A DNA stretch of 64,000 nt from Saprospiraceae bacterium (GCA_016710265.1 JADJJL010000004.1:62001-126000); one strand, 5' to 3'; shown: positions 42,520-52,326, counted from the first letter of the stretch. The notes: a model not told the origin generated them from the sequence alone. Numbers and translations are program-made.

Positions 42520-45171
42520 ATGGAATCCCGAAAGATTCGTCAGATGTTTTTGGATTATTTTGAAGAAAAGTCGCATAAGTTGGTGCCTTCTGCCCCCATT
42601 GTCGTCAAAAATGATCCAACATTGATGTTTACCAACGCCGGAATGAACCAATTTAAAGACTATTTCCTGGGCAATAAAAAAGCAGAAATCACCCGGGTGG
42701 CTGACACCCAAAAATGCCTGAGGGTCAGTGGTAAACACAATGATCTTGAGGAAGTTGGAGCCGATGGCTACCACCATACCATGTTCGAAATGTTGGGCAA
42801 CTGGTCCTTTGGAGATTATTTTAAAGAAGAGTCTATCGACATGGCCTGGGAGCTCCTCACCAAAAAATATGGTCTGGATCCATCCAGTATTTACGTCACT
42901 GTTTTTGGTGGAGACTCATCTGAGGGCTTAGAACCTGACCACGAGGCTGTCGGGTATTGGAAAAAATGGATTGCTGAAGACCGCATTTTGTTTTTTGGAA
43001 AAAAAGACAATTTTTGGGAAATGGGAGAATCGGGTCCCTGTGGACCTTGTTCTGAAATACACATCGACCTTAGACCTGCAGATGTTCAAAAGTCTCAATC
43101 AGGAGCCGCTTTGGTCAATCAAGGGGTGCCGGAAGTCATGGAAATCTGGAATCTTGTATTCATCCAATTCAACCGCAAAGCCGATGGCAGTTTAGAACCT
43201 TTACCGGACAAACACATCGACACCGGGATGGGATTCGAGCGTCTCAGCATGGTCCTACAAAAGAAAAGCTCCTCCTACGACACCGATATTTTTTCAGAAA
43301 TGATTCACTTTATTTCTGAATTTAGTGGCATCCCATACACTGGTTCTTATCAGCCTACCGCTAAATCGGACATGGCGATGCGAGTCTTGGTGGATCATAT
43401 TCGCGCCATCGTATGTACCATTGCTGATGGTTCCATTCCTTCCAATACCGGATCGGGTTATGTGATTCGTAGAATATTGCGTCGGGCTGTACGATATTAT
43501 TATTCTTATCTTCAAATCAAGGATCCTTTCTTGTTCCGTCTCGTACCTTATTTGGTAAACTCCATGGGAGATGTATTCACCGAAATCCAAAAACAACAGG
43601 AGTTGATCATCAAAGTGATCAGAGAAGAAGAGCTATCTTTTTTGCGCACCCTGGAAGGTGGATTAAAAAGATTGGAAGGCATCACTACTTTAGAAACCAT
43701 CATCCCTGGCCAACTTGCATTTGAGTTGTACGATACTTTTGGATTTCCATTTGACCTCACAAGCTTAATTGCACGTGAGAACAAGTTAGAAGTGGATGAA
43801 ACAGGATTTAAAGCTTTACTGACCCAACAAAAAGAAAGATCCAGAGCGGATGGCAAAAAAGAATATTCTGATTGGAATATCATCAAGAATGGTCAGTGTA
43901 TTTTTGTAGGTTATGACACACAGGAAGTTGAAGAAACAGAACTTTTGCGTTGGAGACAGATACAATTAAAGGGTAAAACAAAATACCAGTTGGTGCTTGC
44001 ACAAACCGCTTTTTATCCGGAAGGTGGAGGACAGGTAGGAGACAGGGGATTGTTGTATTTTGACAATGTTCCTACTGAAGTCATGGATACGGTAAAAGAA
44101 AATGACCTCATACTTCATATCACTGAATCATTGCCAGCCAATCCTGAAGCAAAAGTGAGAGCAGTGGTCAATGGCTATAGAAGATCACTGATCGAAAAAA
44201 ACCACTCTGCGACACATTTATTGCATGCAGCTTTGAGAAAGAGATTGGGAAATCATGTTTCGCAAAAAGGCTCTTTGGTGAATGAAGATTACCTGCGATT
44301 TGACTTTTCACATTTTCAAAAATTAGACGCAGAAGACTTGTTGTACATCGAGCAACTGGTCAATGAAAAAATACGCGAAGACATCGCATTGGAAGAAGCA
44401 AGACAAATGCCCATTGAGCAAGCCAAAAATGCCGGAGCAATGATGCTTTTTGGTGAAAAATATGGAGAGGTAGTCAGGATGATCACTTTTGATCCTGCTT
44501 ATTCTATCGAACTTTGTGGTGGTTGTCATGTACCTTCTACAGGTACCCTCGGATATTTTAAAATTATATCTGAAGGCGCTGTAGCTGCCGGAATCCGGAG
44601 GATAGAAGCAGTTACTGCATCCAAAGCAGAATCGTATATCAACAAGCAATTTCAACAATTGCATGACATCAAACAATTGATGAATCTTCCTGCTGATCCC
44701 ATCAAACAATTGGAGTCCATTCTCGAAGAAAATAAGTCTTTACAAAAGCAAATCACCCAGATGCAAGAGGAGGCAGCCAGTGGCATTAAAACAGATTTGA
44801 TTCGCGGAGCAAAACAAATTTCAGGTGTGGCCGTGGTGGTTGAAAAAATAGCGATCAACGATGGTAAAGTGATTAAAAATTTATGTTACCAACTGGCTGG
44901 TGAATTTGAAAAATGCATCGTGGTTTTTGCTTTTGAAGAACAAGGCAAACCACAATTGATGTGCATGATTTCACAAAGCCTCGTTGACTATTCCAAAGAT
45001 TTTAATGCTTCTTTATGGATTCGAAAATTTGCCAGCCATATTCAAGGTGGTGGCGGTGGTCAAAGCTTTTTTGCAACCGCAGGTGGAAAAGATGCTTCAG
45101 GGATTGAAGCAGCGCTGAACGAAGCCAGAACGTTTATTGATGAGCTAATCAAAAAAAGTATTATCGCATGA
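42520..45171 (+). CDS. alaS: alanyl-tRNA synthetase
   Basis: Class II synthetase that charges tRNA-Ala. It has 883 residues, the normal length. The catalytic core shows HHTMFEMLGNWSFGDYF and GPCSEIH-type motif 2/3 regions. The editing domain carries HSATHLLHAAL and CGGCHVPSTG, with the zinc-binding Cys and His. The C-terminal C-Ala region ends in GGGGGQSFFATAGGK. The start is ATG after an AT-rich leader. The stop overlaps the next gene by four bases (ATGA), so alaS leads a five-gene unit. Confidence 0.97.
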   Translation: MESRKIRQMFLDYFEEKSHKLVPSAPIVVKNDPTLMFTNAGMNQFKDYFLGNKKAEITRVADTQKCLRVSGKHNDLEEVGADGYHHTMFEMLGNWSFGDYFKEESIDMAWELLTKKYGLDPSSIYVTVFGGDSSEGLEPDHEAVGYWKKWIAEDRILFFGKKDNFWEMGESGPCGPCSEIHIDLRPADVQKSQSGAALVNQGVPEVMEIWNLVFIQFNRKADGSLEPLPDKHIDTGMGFERLSMVLQKKSSSYDTDIFSEMIHFISEFSGIPYTGSYQPTAKSDMAMRVLVDHIRAIVCTIADGSIPSNTGSGYVIRRILRRAVRYYYSYLQIKDPFLFRLVPYLVNSMGDVFTEIQKQQELIIKVIREEELSFLRTLEGGLKRLEGITTLETIIPGQLAFELYDTFGFPFDLTSLIARENKLEVDETGFKALLTQQKERSRADGKKEYSDWNIIKNGQCIFVGYDTQEVEETELLRWRQIQLKGKTKYQLVLAQTAFYPEGGGQVGDRGLLYFDNVPTEVMDTVKENDLILHITESLPANPEAKVRAVVNGYRRSLIEKNHSATHLLHAALRKRLGNHVSQKGSLVNEDYLRFDFSHFQKLDAEDLLYIEQLVNEKIREDIALEEARQMPIEQAKNAGAMMLFGEKYGEVVRMITFDPAYSIELCGGCHVPSTGTLGYFKIISEGAVAAGIRRIEAVTASKAESYINKQFQQLHDIKQLMNLPADPIKQLESILEENKSLQKQITQMQEEAASGIKTDLIRGAKQISGVAVVVEKIAINDGKVIKNLCYQLAGEFEKCIVVFAFEEQGKPQLMCMISQSLVDYSKDFNASLWIRKFASHIQGGGGGQSFFATAGGKDASGIEAALNEARTFIDELIKKSIIA

Positions 45172-45467
45172 AATTATTGACCCTACTGACTATTTTTAGC
45201 TTGTTCGTTTTGTTTAATATTTACATCAGGGTAAAAACCATGGGCTATTACAAAGAACTGGTGGTAAAAAGAATCCAGTTTAATTTTAGCCAGATGTTTT
45301 CAAAATCGAGATGGCAAACTGAAGTATTGTCCAAATTTCCTGAAGATACTGCGATCTTAAACCGGTTTAGAACACATATTTTTAAAACTGGTATTTTATT
45401 TATAGTTGTCATTTTATTGGTGATTCTGATGCTCGCATTTTTAAAAAATCAAATGCTGCAAGGATGA
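45168..45467 (+). CDS. small two-helix membrane protein
   Basis: A 99-residue protein with hydrophobic helices at about 4-19 and 72-94 around a basic hydrophilic middle (ELVVKRIQFNFSQMFSK). I do not recognise a family. It overlaps both neighbours by four bases (ATGA at each end), so its translation is tightly linked to alaS and to the oxidoreductase gene. That context makes it a real gene although its role is unknown. Confidence 0.6.
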   Translation: MKLLTLLTIFSLFVLFNIYIRVKTMGYYKELVVKRIQFNFSQMFSKSRWQTEVLSKFPEDTAILNRFRTHIFKTGILFIVVILLVILMLAFLKNQMLQG

Positions 45468-46438
45468 GCCGAAAATTGAAACTGGGATTATTTGGTTTGG
45501 GACATCTTGGAAAAATTCATCTCAACTGCATTAAAAATATCCCTGAAATTGAATTGGTAGGATGTTATGATATTCAGCAAGATCCTGGAAAAGAAATTTG
45601 TGCTGAACAGGGTGTGAAGTTTTTTGAAAATCCGGATGAACTCATGGATCAATCTGAAGCATTGGACATCGTGACGCCGACCATCAGCCATTATGACATT
45701 GCTTCTAAAGCACTTTCGAGAGGAAAACATTGTTTCATCGAAAAACCAGTCACCGAACATTCACGTGAAGCGATCATTCTGGAAAATTTGGCCAACGAAC
45801 ATCATTTAAAAGTTCAGATAGGCCATGTAGAGAGATACAATCCGGGATTTTTGGCTGTCAAAAACAGCATTCACCATCCAAGATTTATAGAAGCGCATCG
45901 TTTGGCCACTTTCAATCCAAGAGGTACGGATGTGAGTGTAGTGCATGATCTGATGATTCATGATTTGGATTTAATTAGCGTCATTGCTCAATCAGAACCC
46001 GTGGACATTCGGGCCAATGGAGTCAACATCGTTTCTCCAAAAGCGGATATTTGCAACGCAAGAATAGAATTTAAAAATGGACTGGTAGCCAATGTGACCG
46101 CCAGTCGTATTTCGATGAAACAAATGAGAAAGATCAGGATCTTTCAAGACGATGCTTACATCAGCCTGGATCTGTTGACCAAAGAAGCCCAGATCATCAG
46201 TTTGCTTTCGGAATATCAGGATCAGACCATCGAATTGGATACCTACATGGGAAAGAGATATGTCAGTCTTCAAACACCGGAAATTACACCGGTCAATGCC
46301 ATTCTGGAAGAGATAAAATCTTTTGCAAAAAGCATCGTTATGAATTTACCTGTAGAAGTTAACCTGACAGATGGCATCCGAGCCTTAAAGTTGGTGGAAG
46401 CCATTTCTCAACAAATCGAAGCTGCTCATGAAAGATAA
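45464..46438 (+). CDS. Gfo/Idh/MocA family NAD(P)-dependent oxidoreductase
   Basis: Rossmann-fold sugar or cyclitol dehydrogenase of 324 residues. The nucleotide-binding motif GLFGLGHLGKIH is at about 7-18, the family's catalytic-lysine motif EKPVTEHSREA at about 92-102, and HDLMIHDLDL supplies a catalytic histidine/aspartate region. It sits between envelope-related genes and before a polyprenyl glycosylphosphotransferase, so a sugar substrate is plausible but not shown. It overlaps the next gene by 11 bases. Confidence 0.85.
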   Translation: MSRKLKLGLFGLGHLGKIHLNCIKNIPEIELVGCYDIQQDPGKEICAEQGVKFFENPDELMDQSEALDIVTPTISHYDIASKALSRGKHCFIEKPVTEHSREAIILENLANEHHLKVQIGHVERYNPGFLAVKNSIHHPRFIEAHRLATFNPRGTDVSVVHDLMIHDLDLISVIAQSEPVDIRANGVNIVSPKADICNARIEFKNGLVANVTASRISMKQMRKIRIFQDDAYISLDLLTKEAQIISLLSEYQDQTIELDTYMGKRYVSLQTPEITPVNAILEEIKSFAKSIVMNLPVEVNLTDGIRALKLVEAISQQIEAAHER

Positions 46439-47279
46439 ATTGTACTTGTTGGCCATAATGTTTGTGGCTTTAAGCGCTTGCAAAGATCCTGATGAACCGA
46501 TTCCGGCCTACATTGATTTGGAATCTTTCACCTTTGATATTAAACCCAATCAAGGAACCGGCAAACATCATTTTAAAGATGTGTGGGTTTATGTAAATGA
46601 TGAATATCTGGGGGCTTACGAACTTCCTATAAAAATTCCGGTCACTCACAAAGCACCTTTTGACTTAAGGATTACTCCAGGTATTCGAAAAAACGGTGCA
46701 CTTAATGAACCAGTCAGATTTACTTTTGTCGATCCATTTACGATCACCATGAATACCGCTCCGGGGATCGTGGAAAAACTAATACCGAATTATCAGTATG
46801 CATCTGACATTCAATTTCCGGTCATTGAAGATTTTGACCGTTTTCATTTTTTTAATGAAGATAAAGACGGAAATTCAGAAACAGCCATCGTCCTCACTTC
46901 TCCTGAAGAAACTTTTGAAGGTAGCAATTCCGGATTGATCAGTTTGACGGCGCAGAATCCATTGATCCATACCTGGTATGATTTACATCGTAAAATTCCT
47001 GTAACACCCAACAAAGTGTTTATCGAGTTGCATTACAAATCTGACATTCCGTTTTACATTGGTCTTGTCGGTTTAAAAGGTGCAGATCGAGAAGATTTAA
47101 TCAATGGAGCGGTGTTGCCAAGTGCAAATTGGAATAAAATATATTTTGATTTTACAGACATTACCAATGCATCAAAATCTGATTCCTATAAATTGGCAGT
47201 GATTGCTAATTTTATTGCAGGTACCAGTAAAACCGAACAAAAAATCTGGCTGGACAATATCAAAGTGACCACCAGATGA
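46428..47279 (+). CDS. lipoprotein, function unknown
   Basis: Residues 1-17 form a lipoprotein signal ending in LSAC (Cys17). The mature part of about 266 residues is strand-rich, with features typical of Bacteroidota cell-surface lipoproteins (KHHFKDVWVYVNDEYLGAYELP; a C-terminal KIWLDNIKVTT). The beta-sandwich-like C-terminal half suggests carbohydrate binding, though I cannot name the family. It overlaps the upstream and downstream genes and so belongs to the alaS operon. Confidence 0.65.
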   Translation: MKDKLYLLAIMFVALSACKDPDEPIPAYIDLESFTFDIKPNQGTGKHHFKDVWVYVNDEYLGAYELPIKIPVTHKAPFDLRITPGIRKNGALNEPVRFTFVDPFTITMNTAPGIVEKLIPNYQYASDIQFPVIEDFDRFHFFNEDKDGNSETAIVLTSPEETFEGSNSGLISLTAQNPLIHTWYDLHRKIPVTPNKVFIELHYKSDIPFYIGLVGLKGADREDLINGAVLPSANWNKIYFDFTDITNASKSDSYKLAVIANFIAGTSKTEQKIWLDNIKVTTR

Positions 47280-48685
47280 AGAGAGGCCGTTGGGAAAATG
47301 TTTTATATATCGTCACTGAAGTTTTTTTAGTAGCTTCTGTTTGGTATTTTTTTCTCAACTATCTTTATGATGATTCTTATCTCGGTGCAGAAATTTCAAG
47401 AGGTAATTTATGGTTAAAAGGCATTGTGATTATTCCCAGTTTGTGGTTTATCACTAACCTTTTGGCAGATCAATACAAAGACGTGTATAGGCTTTCCAGA
47501 TGGACTGTTTTTTCTCAAACAATCTTGTTGACTTTAGTGCTTTCACTCATGGTTTTCTTTTGGTTGCTGATCAGTGTACAACCAAATTTTGAAGGCAGAT
47601 ATCTTACTTCCGTTTTTAGATTCTGGATTTATCTTTTTTCAGTGTTGGCGATTTTTAGAATTGGATTTTTATCTTTTACAAGTCGCAGACTCAAACAAGG
47701 CATTGTTGGTTTTAAGACATTGATTATCGGTGGAGATCAAAGAGCTGTCGAATTATTTAAGGACATCAGCTCATTAAAATTTAGTCTGGGACATCAAATT
47801 GTCGGGTTTATTTTTTCCAATGGAGGCAAAGGAAATGAATTGGTACAGTATCTACCGCAGTTGGGAAATCTTCAGGACATTCCGGAAGTGATTAAAAATG
47901 AAAACATAGAAGAGGTCATCATTGCCATTGAATCCACGGAGCATCAGAAATTAAAAAACATTCTTGACGTCTTGTTTGAATTTGGCAATAAGCTTATGAT
48001 TCGAACGGTTCCTGACACTTATGACATTCTTCTGGGTACGGTTAAAATGGGGCATTTGTATGGAGCTGTATTGATAGAAATTAAACAAGAAATCATGCCT
48101 AAGTGGCAGATTTTTGTCAAAAGGATGTTGGACATTTTAATCAGTCTGATCTTGCTTCTAGTTTTATCTCCATTGATCCTGTATGTAGCAGTGAGGACCA
48201 AGCTTTCCAGTAAAGGTCCTGTGTTCTATTTGCAACAAAGGATTGGTTACAACCATGTACCATTTCAAATTATCAAATTCAGATCCATGTTCACCAATGC
48301 GGAGGAAAATGGTCCAAAACTATCCAGTGAATTGGATGATCGGATTACGCCCTGGGGACAGACCATGCGCAAATGGAGATTGGACGAAATTCCTCAATTT
48401 ATCAATGTACTAAAAGGGGATATGTCACTGGTGGGACCAAGACCGGAACGCGAATATTTTATCAAACAGATCATGGAGCGCGCACCACATTACAAACACT
48501 TACTCAAAGTGAGACCCGGTATTACTTCCTGGGGTCAAGTTAAATTTGGATACGCCTCCAACATAGACGAAATGCTCCAAAGACTCAACTATGATATTCT
48601 CTATATTGAGAACAGATCACTTGGTCTAGATTTTAAAATACTTTTTTACACTGCATTGGTGCTGATACAGGGGAAGGGGAAGTAG
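47276..48685 (+). CDS. polyprenyl glycosylphosphotransferase (exopolysaccharide initiating)
   Basis: Membrane enzyme of 469 residues with about five helices: four in the N-terminal half and one at about 280-303 before the catalytic domain. A CoA-binding-like domain lies between them (TLIIGGDQRAVELFKDI). The catalytic domain carries the signature KFRSMFTNAEENGP, DEIPQFINVLKGDMSLVGPRPE and VRPGITSWGQVKFGYA of the bacterial sugar transferase family. It transfers a sugar phosphate to undecaprenyl phosphate to start surface polysaccharide. It ends the alaS operon. A matching Wzz/ligase locus lies about 14 kb away. Confidence 0.9.
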   Translation: MKRGRWENVLYIVTEVFLVASVWYFFLNYLYDDSYLGAEISRGNLWLKGIVIIPSLWFITNLLADQYKDVYRLSRWTVFSQTILLTLVLSLMVFFWLLISVQPNFEGRYLTSVFRFWIYLFSVLAIFRIGFLSFTSRRLKQGIVGFKTLIIGGDQRAVELFKDISSLKFSLGHQIVGFIFSNGGKGNELVQYLPQLGNLQDIPEVIKNENIEEVIIAIESTEHQKLKNILDVLFEFGNKLMIRTVPDTYDILLGTVKMGHLYGAVLIEIKQEIMPKWQIFVKRMLDILISLILLLVLSPLILYVAVRTKLSSKGPVFYLQQRIGYNHVPFQIIKFRSMFTNAEENGPKLSSELDDRITPWGQTMRKWRLDEIPQFINVLKGDMSLVGPRPEREYFIKQIMERAPHYKHLLKVRPGITSWGQVKFGYASNIDEMLQRLNYDILYIENRSLGLDFKILFYTALVLIQGKGK

Positions 48686-48718
48686 AGGAAGTTTTTTAAT
48701 CCCGGAACTAATTTATTT

Positions 48719-48787
48719 CTCACAGATTACACAGATGGGCACAGATGAATGTGAATAATATCTGTGCAAATCTCAGAAATCTGTGAG
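48719..48787. repeat. nested inverted repeat between convergent genes
   Basis: The outer arms are CTCACAGATT (48719-48728) and AATCTGTGAG (48778-48787). The inner arms are GCACAGAT near 48740 and ATCTGTGC near 48760. The region separates the sugar transferase from pdhB and may act as a bidirectional terminator, though there is no clear U-tract on either side. The CACAGATTACACAGATG composition is common in dispersed bacterial repeats. Confidence 0.55.
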
Positions 48788-48802
48788 CTATCTTCCTCCA
48801 TC

Positions 48803-49783
48803 TTACCTATACATCACCGCCTTCACGGCCTTGATTACTTTATCCGGATTGGGCATATATTCCTGCACCATGGTAGGCGCATATCCCAAGGAAACATCCG
48901 CTGCATTCACCCTAGTCACCGGAGCATCCAAATAGTCAAAAGCGTATTTCTGCACCTGGTAGGCAATTTCTGAAGAGATAGCTCCAAAAGGCCAAGATTC
49001 GTCGACAACCACCAGCCGGTTGGTTTTCTGGATGGATTTTACAATCGTTTGGATGTCGAGGGGACGGATAGTTCTTAGGTCAATCACTTCTGCGTCGATG
49101 CCTTCTTTTTCCAGTTCGATGGCAGCTAGTTTGACCACCTCCATCATTTTATTGTAAGAGACGATGGTAACGTCTTTGCCGGTTCGTTTGACAGATGCAA
49201 CACCGATCGGAATATAATACTCTTCTTCTGGAACTTCACCTTGAAGGCCATACATGGTTTCTGATTCCATAAAGCAGACTGGATCGTCATCAATGATAGC
49301 CGATTTGATGAGACCTTTGGCATCATAAGGATCTATGATGGATATCACTTTAAGTCCCGGAGTATTAGCCATCCAGGATTCAAAAGACTGACTATGTTGC
49401 TGTGCGAGCTGTCCTGCGGCTCCGGAAGGACCTCTAAAAACGATGGGGCAACGAAATTCTCCTGCGGATTGAGAGAGCGTTTTGGCGGCGTTGTTGACGA
49501 TTTGGTCAAATGCCAGGACCGCAAAGTTCCAGGTCATAAACTCCACGATCGGTCGCAGCCCATTCATAGCAGCTCCGACACCAATTCCCGCGAACCCAAG
49601 TTCAGCAATAGGCGTGTCGATGACCCTTTTGGGGCCAAACTCATCTAGCATTCCTTTGCTCACTTTGTATGCACCATTGTACTCGGCTACCTCTTCACCC
49701 ATGAGGAAGACATTCGGATCTTTTCTCATTTCTTCCGACATCCCTTCTCGTAGTGCATCCCTCAATGTAATCAATCTTGCCAT
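48803..49783 (-). CDS. pdhB: pyruvate dehydrogenase E1 component, beta subunit
   Basis: This 326-residue subunit partners the E1 alpha chain to decarboxylate pyruvate with thiamine diphosphate. Recognisable phrases are MGEEVAEYNGAYKVSKG, DTPIAELGFAGIGVGAA, FRGPSGAAGQLAQQHSQSFE, and VDESWPFGAISSEIA near the C-terminus. No pdhA is nearby, as is usual in Bacteroidota where the genes are scattered. It starts at ATG 49781-49783, with a TAnnTTTG box about 22 bases upstream. Confidence 0.94.
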   Translation of the reverse strand: MARLITLRDALREGMSEEMRKDPNVFLMGEEVAEYNGAYKVSKGMLDEFGPKRVIDTPIAELGFAGIGVGAAMNGLRPIVEFMTWNFAVLAFDQIVNNAAKTLSQSAGEFRCPIVFRGPSGAAGQLAQQHSQSFESWMANTPGLKVISIIDPYDAKGLIKSAIIDDDPVCFMESETMYGLQGEVPEEEYYIPIGVASVKRTGKDVTIVSYNKMMEVVKLAAIELEKEGIDAEVIDLRTIRPLDIQTIVKSIQKTNRLVVVDESWPFGAISSEIAYQVQKYAFDYLDAPVTRVNAADVSLGYAPTMVQEYMPNPDKVIKAVKAVMYR

Positions 49784-49804
49784 GGTCTTTTGCTTTTTGG
49801 AGGC

Positions 49805-49812
49805 TCAAAAAT
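49805..49812 (-). promoter_or_regulatory. candidate minus-7 box for pdhB
   Basis: The minus strand reads TATTTTTG, which fits TAnnTTTG, 21 bases before the ATG. This is a good distance for a short leader. Confidence 0.4.
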
Positions 49813-49992
49813 AAGCCTATTCTGCTTTTAAGTCGATTTTTTAATGCAATGAGTAGACCTCATTAATAATTCGATGATATAGAAACAAAGGATTCAAGCC
49901 ATGATTGCAGTTAATTTTATGAATACCAAATTTGAAAGGCAATTCTTTGACTTAAATAATTTGTCCTATCTTAGTGCATTCAACAACTCGCC

Positions 49993-51135
49993 ATGGCCAC
50001 AAAACATTTGACTTACATTTTTCTTTTTTTTGCCAATCTAACATTAGACATCCAGGCACAAAAGGATTTTTGTTTACGATTAAATCAAAACGGTCTTATC
50101 TTTTGTGATGATTTTGAATCTGGAAAAGCAATAAGCACTCTGTATTTCGAACACAATAACAACAACGGAGATTTTGTGCCCATGCCTTCTGTAGGTCGCG
50201 ATGCTTCTAACGGAATGAGGGTTCTATGGCAAGCTTCTGAAGTAAGTGCTGGTGGATTGTCGAAATCATTTGGACGCACGCCTCAAGCCTACATCGGAAG
50301 AAACGCCGCCATGCCCGACAGCACTTTTAAAGAAATTTATTGGCGAATGGATGTCCGACATCAGGATGGTTGGCAGGGTGGAGGACCCGCTAAACTCTCA
50401 AGGGCCCTTTGTCTGGCAAATTCCAACTGGGCGACAGGAGCCATGGCCCATCTTTGGTCCGGCGGACCAGCTGATGCATTCTTAGGTATGGATCCTGCTT
50501 CTGGAATTAATGCACAAGGTACTTTGGTCAGTACAAAATACAATGATTTCGCCAACCTCAGATGGCTTGGTTTTAAACATGGAAACATCCCTATGTTTTC
50601 CTCCGAAAGAGCCGCAGAATGGCATTGCGTGGAAGGACATATCAAACTAAATACACCTGGAAACAACAACGGCTTGATGGAATTCTGGATCAACGACACT
50701 TTACAAGCTGGATCCTACCAAATGAACTGGCATGGCAACTGGAATTCAAATCCAAACAACTACGGAATCAATGCCATTTTTTTTGAAAATTATTGGAACG
50801 CAGGTTCACCGGTTCAGCAGGAAAGATATTTTGACAATCTGGTCATTGCTACCCAAAGGATCGGTTGTAACCAATTGACCAGTTCGACTTCAAAACCTGA
50901 TCAAGATCCAATCAAGATTTGGTTCGACCAAAATGGGATGTTAAACTGGGATGCAGAATCGAATCAAATTTATAGATTGAAAATCATGAGCCCACAAGGT
51001 CAAATAATTTCTGTAATAGACATTCAGAATTCTGGAAGAACGGAGATCGAAAATCAATTGCCGGCAGGAATTTATTTTTATCAATTAAATCGGGGAGCCG
51101 ATATTCTTAGCTCAGGAAAGTTGAATATTTATTGA
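49993..51135 (+). CDS. secreted T9SS-sorted protein, polysaccharide lyase/lectin-like
   Basis: A signal peptide spans about residues 1-22, and the mature part is 355 residues. The middle (about 25-290) looks like a concanavalin-type beta-jellyroll (DDFESGKAISTLYFEHNNN, EIYWRMDVRHQDGW, DTLQAGSYQM, NYGINAIFFENYW), as in heparin-lyase-like proteins. No certain catalytic residues are identified. The last 75 residues (IYRLKIMSPQGQIISVI, LPAGIYFYQL) form a Por-type A sorting domain for the type IX secretion system. It is a single gene followed by repeat copy B. Confidence 0.72.
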   Translation: MATKHLTYIFLFFANLTLDIQAQKDFCLRLNQNGLIFCDDFESGKAISTLYFEHNNNNGDFVPMPSVGRDASNGMRVLWQASEVSAGGLSKSFGRTPQAYIGRNAAMPDSTFKEIYWRMDVRHQDGWQGGGPAKLSRALCLANSNWATGAMAHLWSGGPADAFLGMDPASGINAQGTLVSTKYNDFANLRWLGFKHGNIPMFSSERAAEWHCVEGHIKLNTPGNNNGLMEFWINDTLQAGSYQMNWHGNWNSNPNNYGINAIFFENYWNAGSPVQQERYFDNLVIATQRIGCNQLTSSTSKPDQDPIKIWFDQNGMLNWDAESNQIYRLKIMSPQGQIISVIDIQNSGRTEIENQLPAGIYFYQLNRGADILSSGKLNIY

Positions 51136-51150
51136 GCTTTTAGTAGTTTT

Positions 51151-52223
51151 TATACTAATTGTATTTATTAATTAGTCTAATAAAATTTATAAAGCTAGTA
51201 CTGAACTATCATGTTTGCAGCTTGACAAGTCCATACCATTAGCTTGGTGTCGCAGGATACGACTGACCGATCCAAGCTGAAAGCTTGGTAGAGTGCGACA
51301 GCGCTCTAAGTGAAGGAGCCGCGAAAGCGGGAAATTTGAACGATCTGCAAAGCAGTTTTGAGCGACAGCTCAAAAAGTGACCTATCAAGCCGAAGGCATG
51401 AGGGAACACGTAATTGAACGGTTCTTGTTTTTTATTTTCTTCCTTTTATCCTACTTTTTGACGCGCAAAAAGTAGCAAAAACGCAGCCTTTCTAAAAGGC
51501 GGCGCTTCTTATTGCGGCTTTTGCTTGTCAACTCCTTTTCTTAAAACCACCGCTGTAGGGCAGATTTTGGACGCTGGATTTTATCGCTTCAACATTCTAT
51601 TATTCAGGTGCAATTTCAAATCGGTGCATGTATTAATAGTATCTAAGAAGCGATAAAATAAGGCGCAGTAACGTTTACCACTACCTTTCATCAAAAACTA
51701 AGTTCATATCTTTTCGAAAATTCGTATCACCAAACTCTGCCTCTTTGGCGCCGCTGGTTTAGAAAGGCTCTTTAAATGTCATAGATTTATATCCAAACCT
51801 CAAATTTCTTCAATAATTTCTTTGGCGTCAACTTTGCAAAGTTTAGAACGCTAAAAGAGTATCAGCGATTTTCAAATTGAGTAATTGATCATCATCATTT
51901 TCATGGCGCCAAATGCAGAATTTATGACGCCGAAGGCATTACGTCGCGGAGTTTATGACGCTTAGGCGTCGCTCCGCATTTTCACATTTTCTAATTTTCA
52001 AATTTTCAAATTGTATTTCAAATTGTATTCCATCGCCGCTGGTTTAAAAAGGCTCTTTCAATTTCATTAAAAACAAAGCATTTTACCTAATGAAAATTAA
52101 AATTTATGATCAGGCATAAGGTTTTGCAGCTCCGCTTACATTTCATTCACAGAATACCGCTGGATATAGATAAATAGACTAAGACCTTGAAATGAGAATT
52201 GAACTGAATTATATTTCCAAGTG
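51151..52223. repeat. large non-coding structured repeat, copy B
   Basis: Same family as 25732-26682. Hairpin CTACTTTTTG / CAAAAAGTAG at 51451-51475. Long-range arms are GCCTTTCTAAA (51486-51496) with TTTAGAAAGGC (51758-51768), GGCAGATTTTGG (51559-51570) with CCAAACTCTGCC (51730-51741, one mismatch), and TTTTATCGCTTC (51579-51590) with GAAGCGATAAAA (51647-51658). TTAGTCTA (51172-51179) and TAGACTAA (52175-52182) are inverted near the ends. A second TGGTTTAAAAAGGCTC right arm lies near 52040. Like copy A, it sits between convergent genes. No credible ORF is present. Confidence 0.8.
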
Positions 52224-52257
52224 AAATTATTTAAAAATATTCGAAAAAAATATTCGA

Positions 52258-52298
52258 AAAAAATAAAAAACCTCTTCGCCTTGCATGACGAAGAGGTT
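52258..52298 (-). terminator. Rho-independent terminator of the SPOR-domain gene
   Basis: Arms AACCTCTTCG (52269-52278) and CGAAGAGGTT (52289-52298) form a perfect ten-pair stem with a ten-base loop. On the minus strand they are followed by TTTTTATTTT. It lies 29 bases after the stop of the minus-strand gene, the expected position. Confidence 0.8.
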
Positions 52299-52326
52299 CG
52301 AATATGAACAGGGAAATTTTCTTTAA

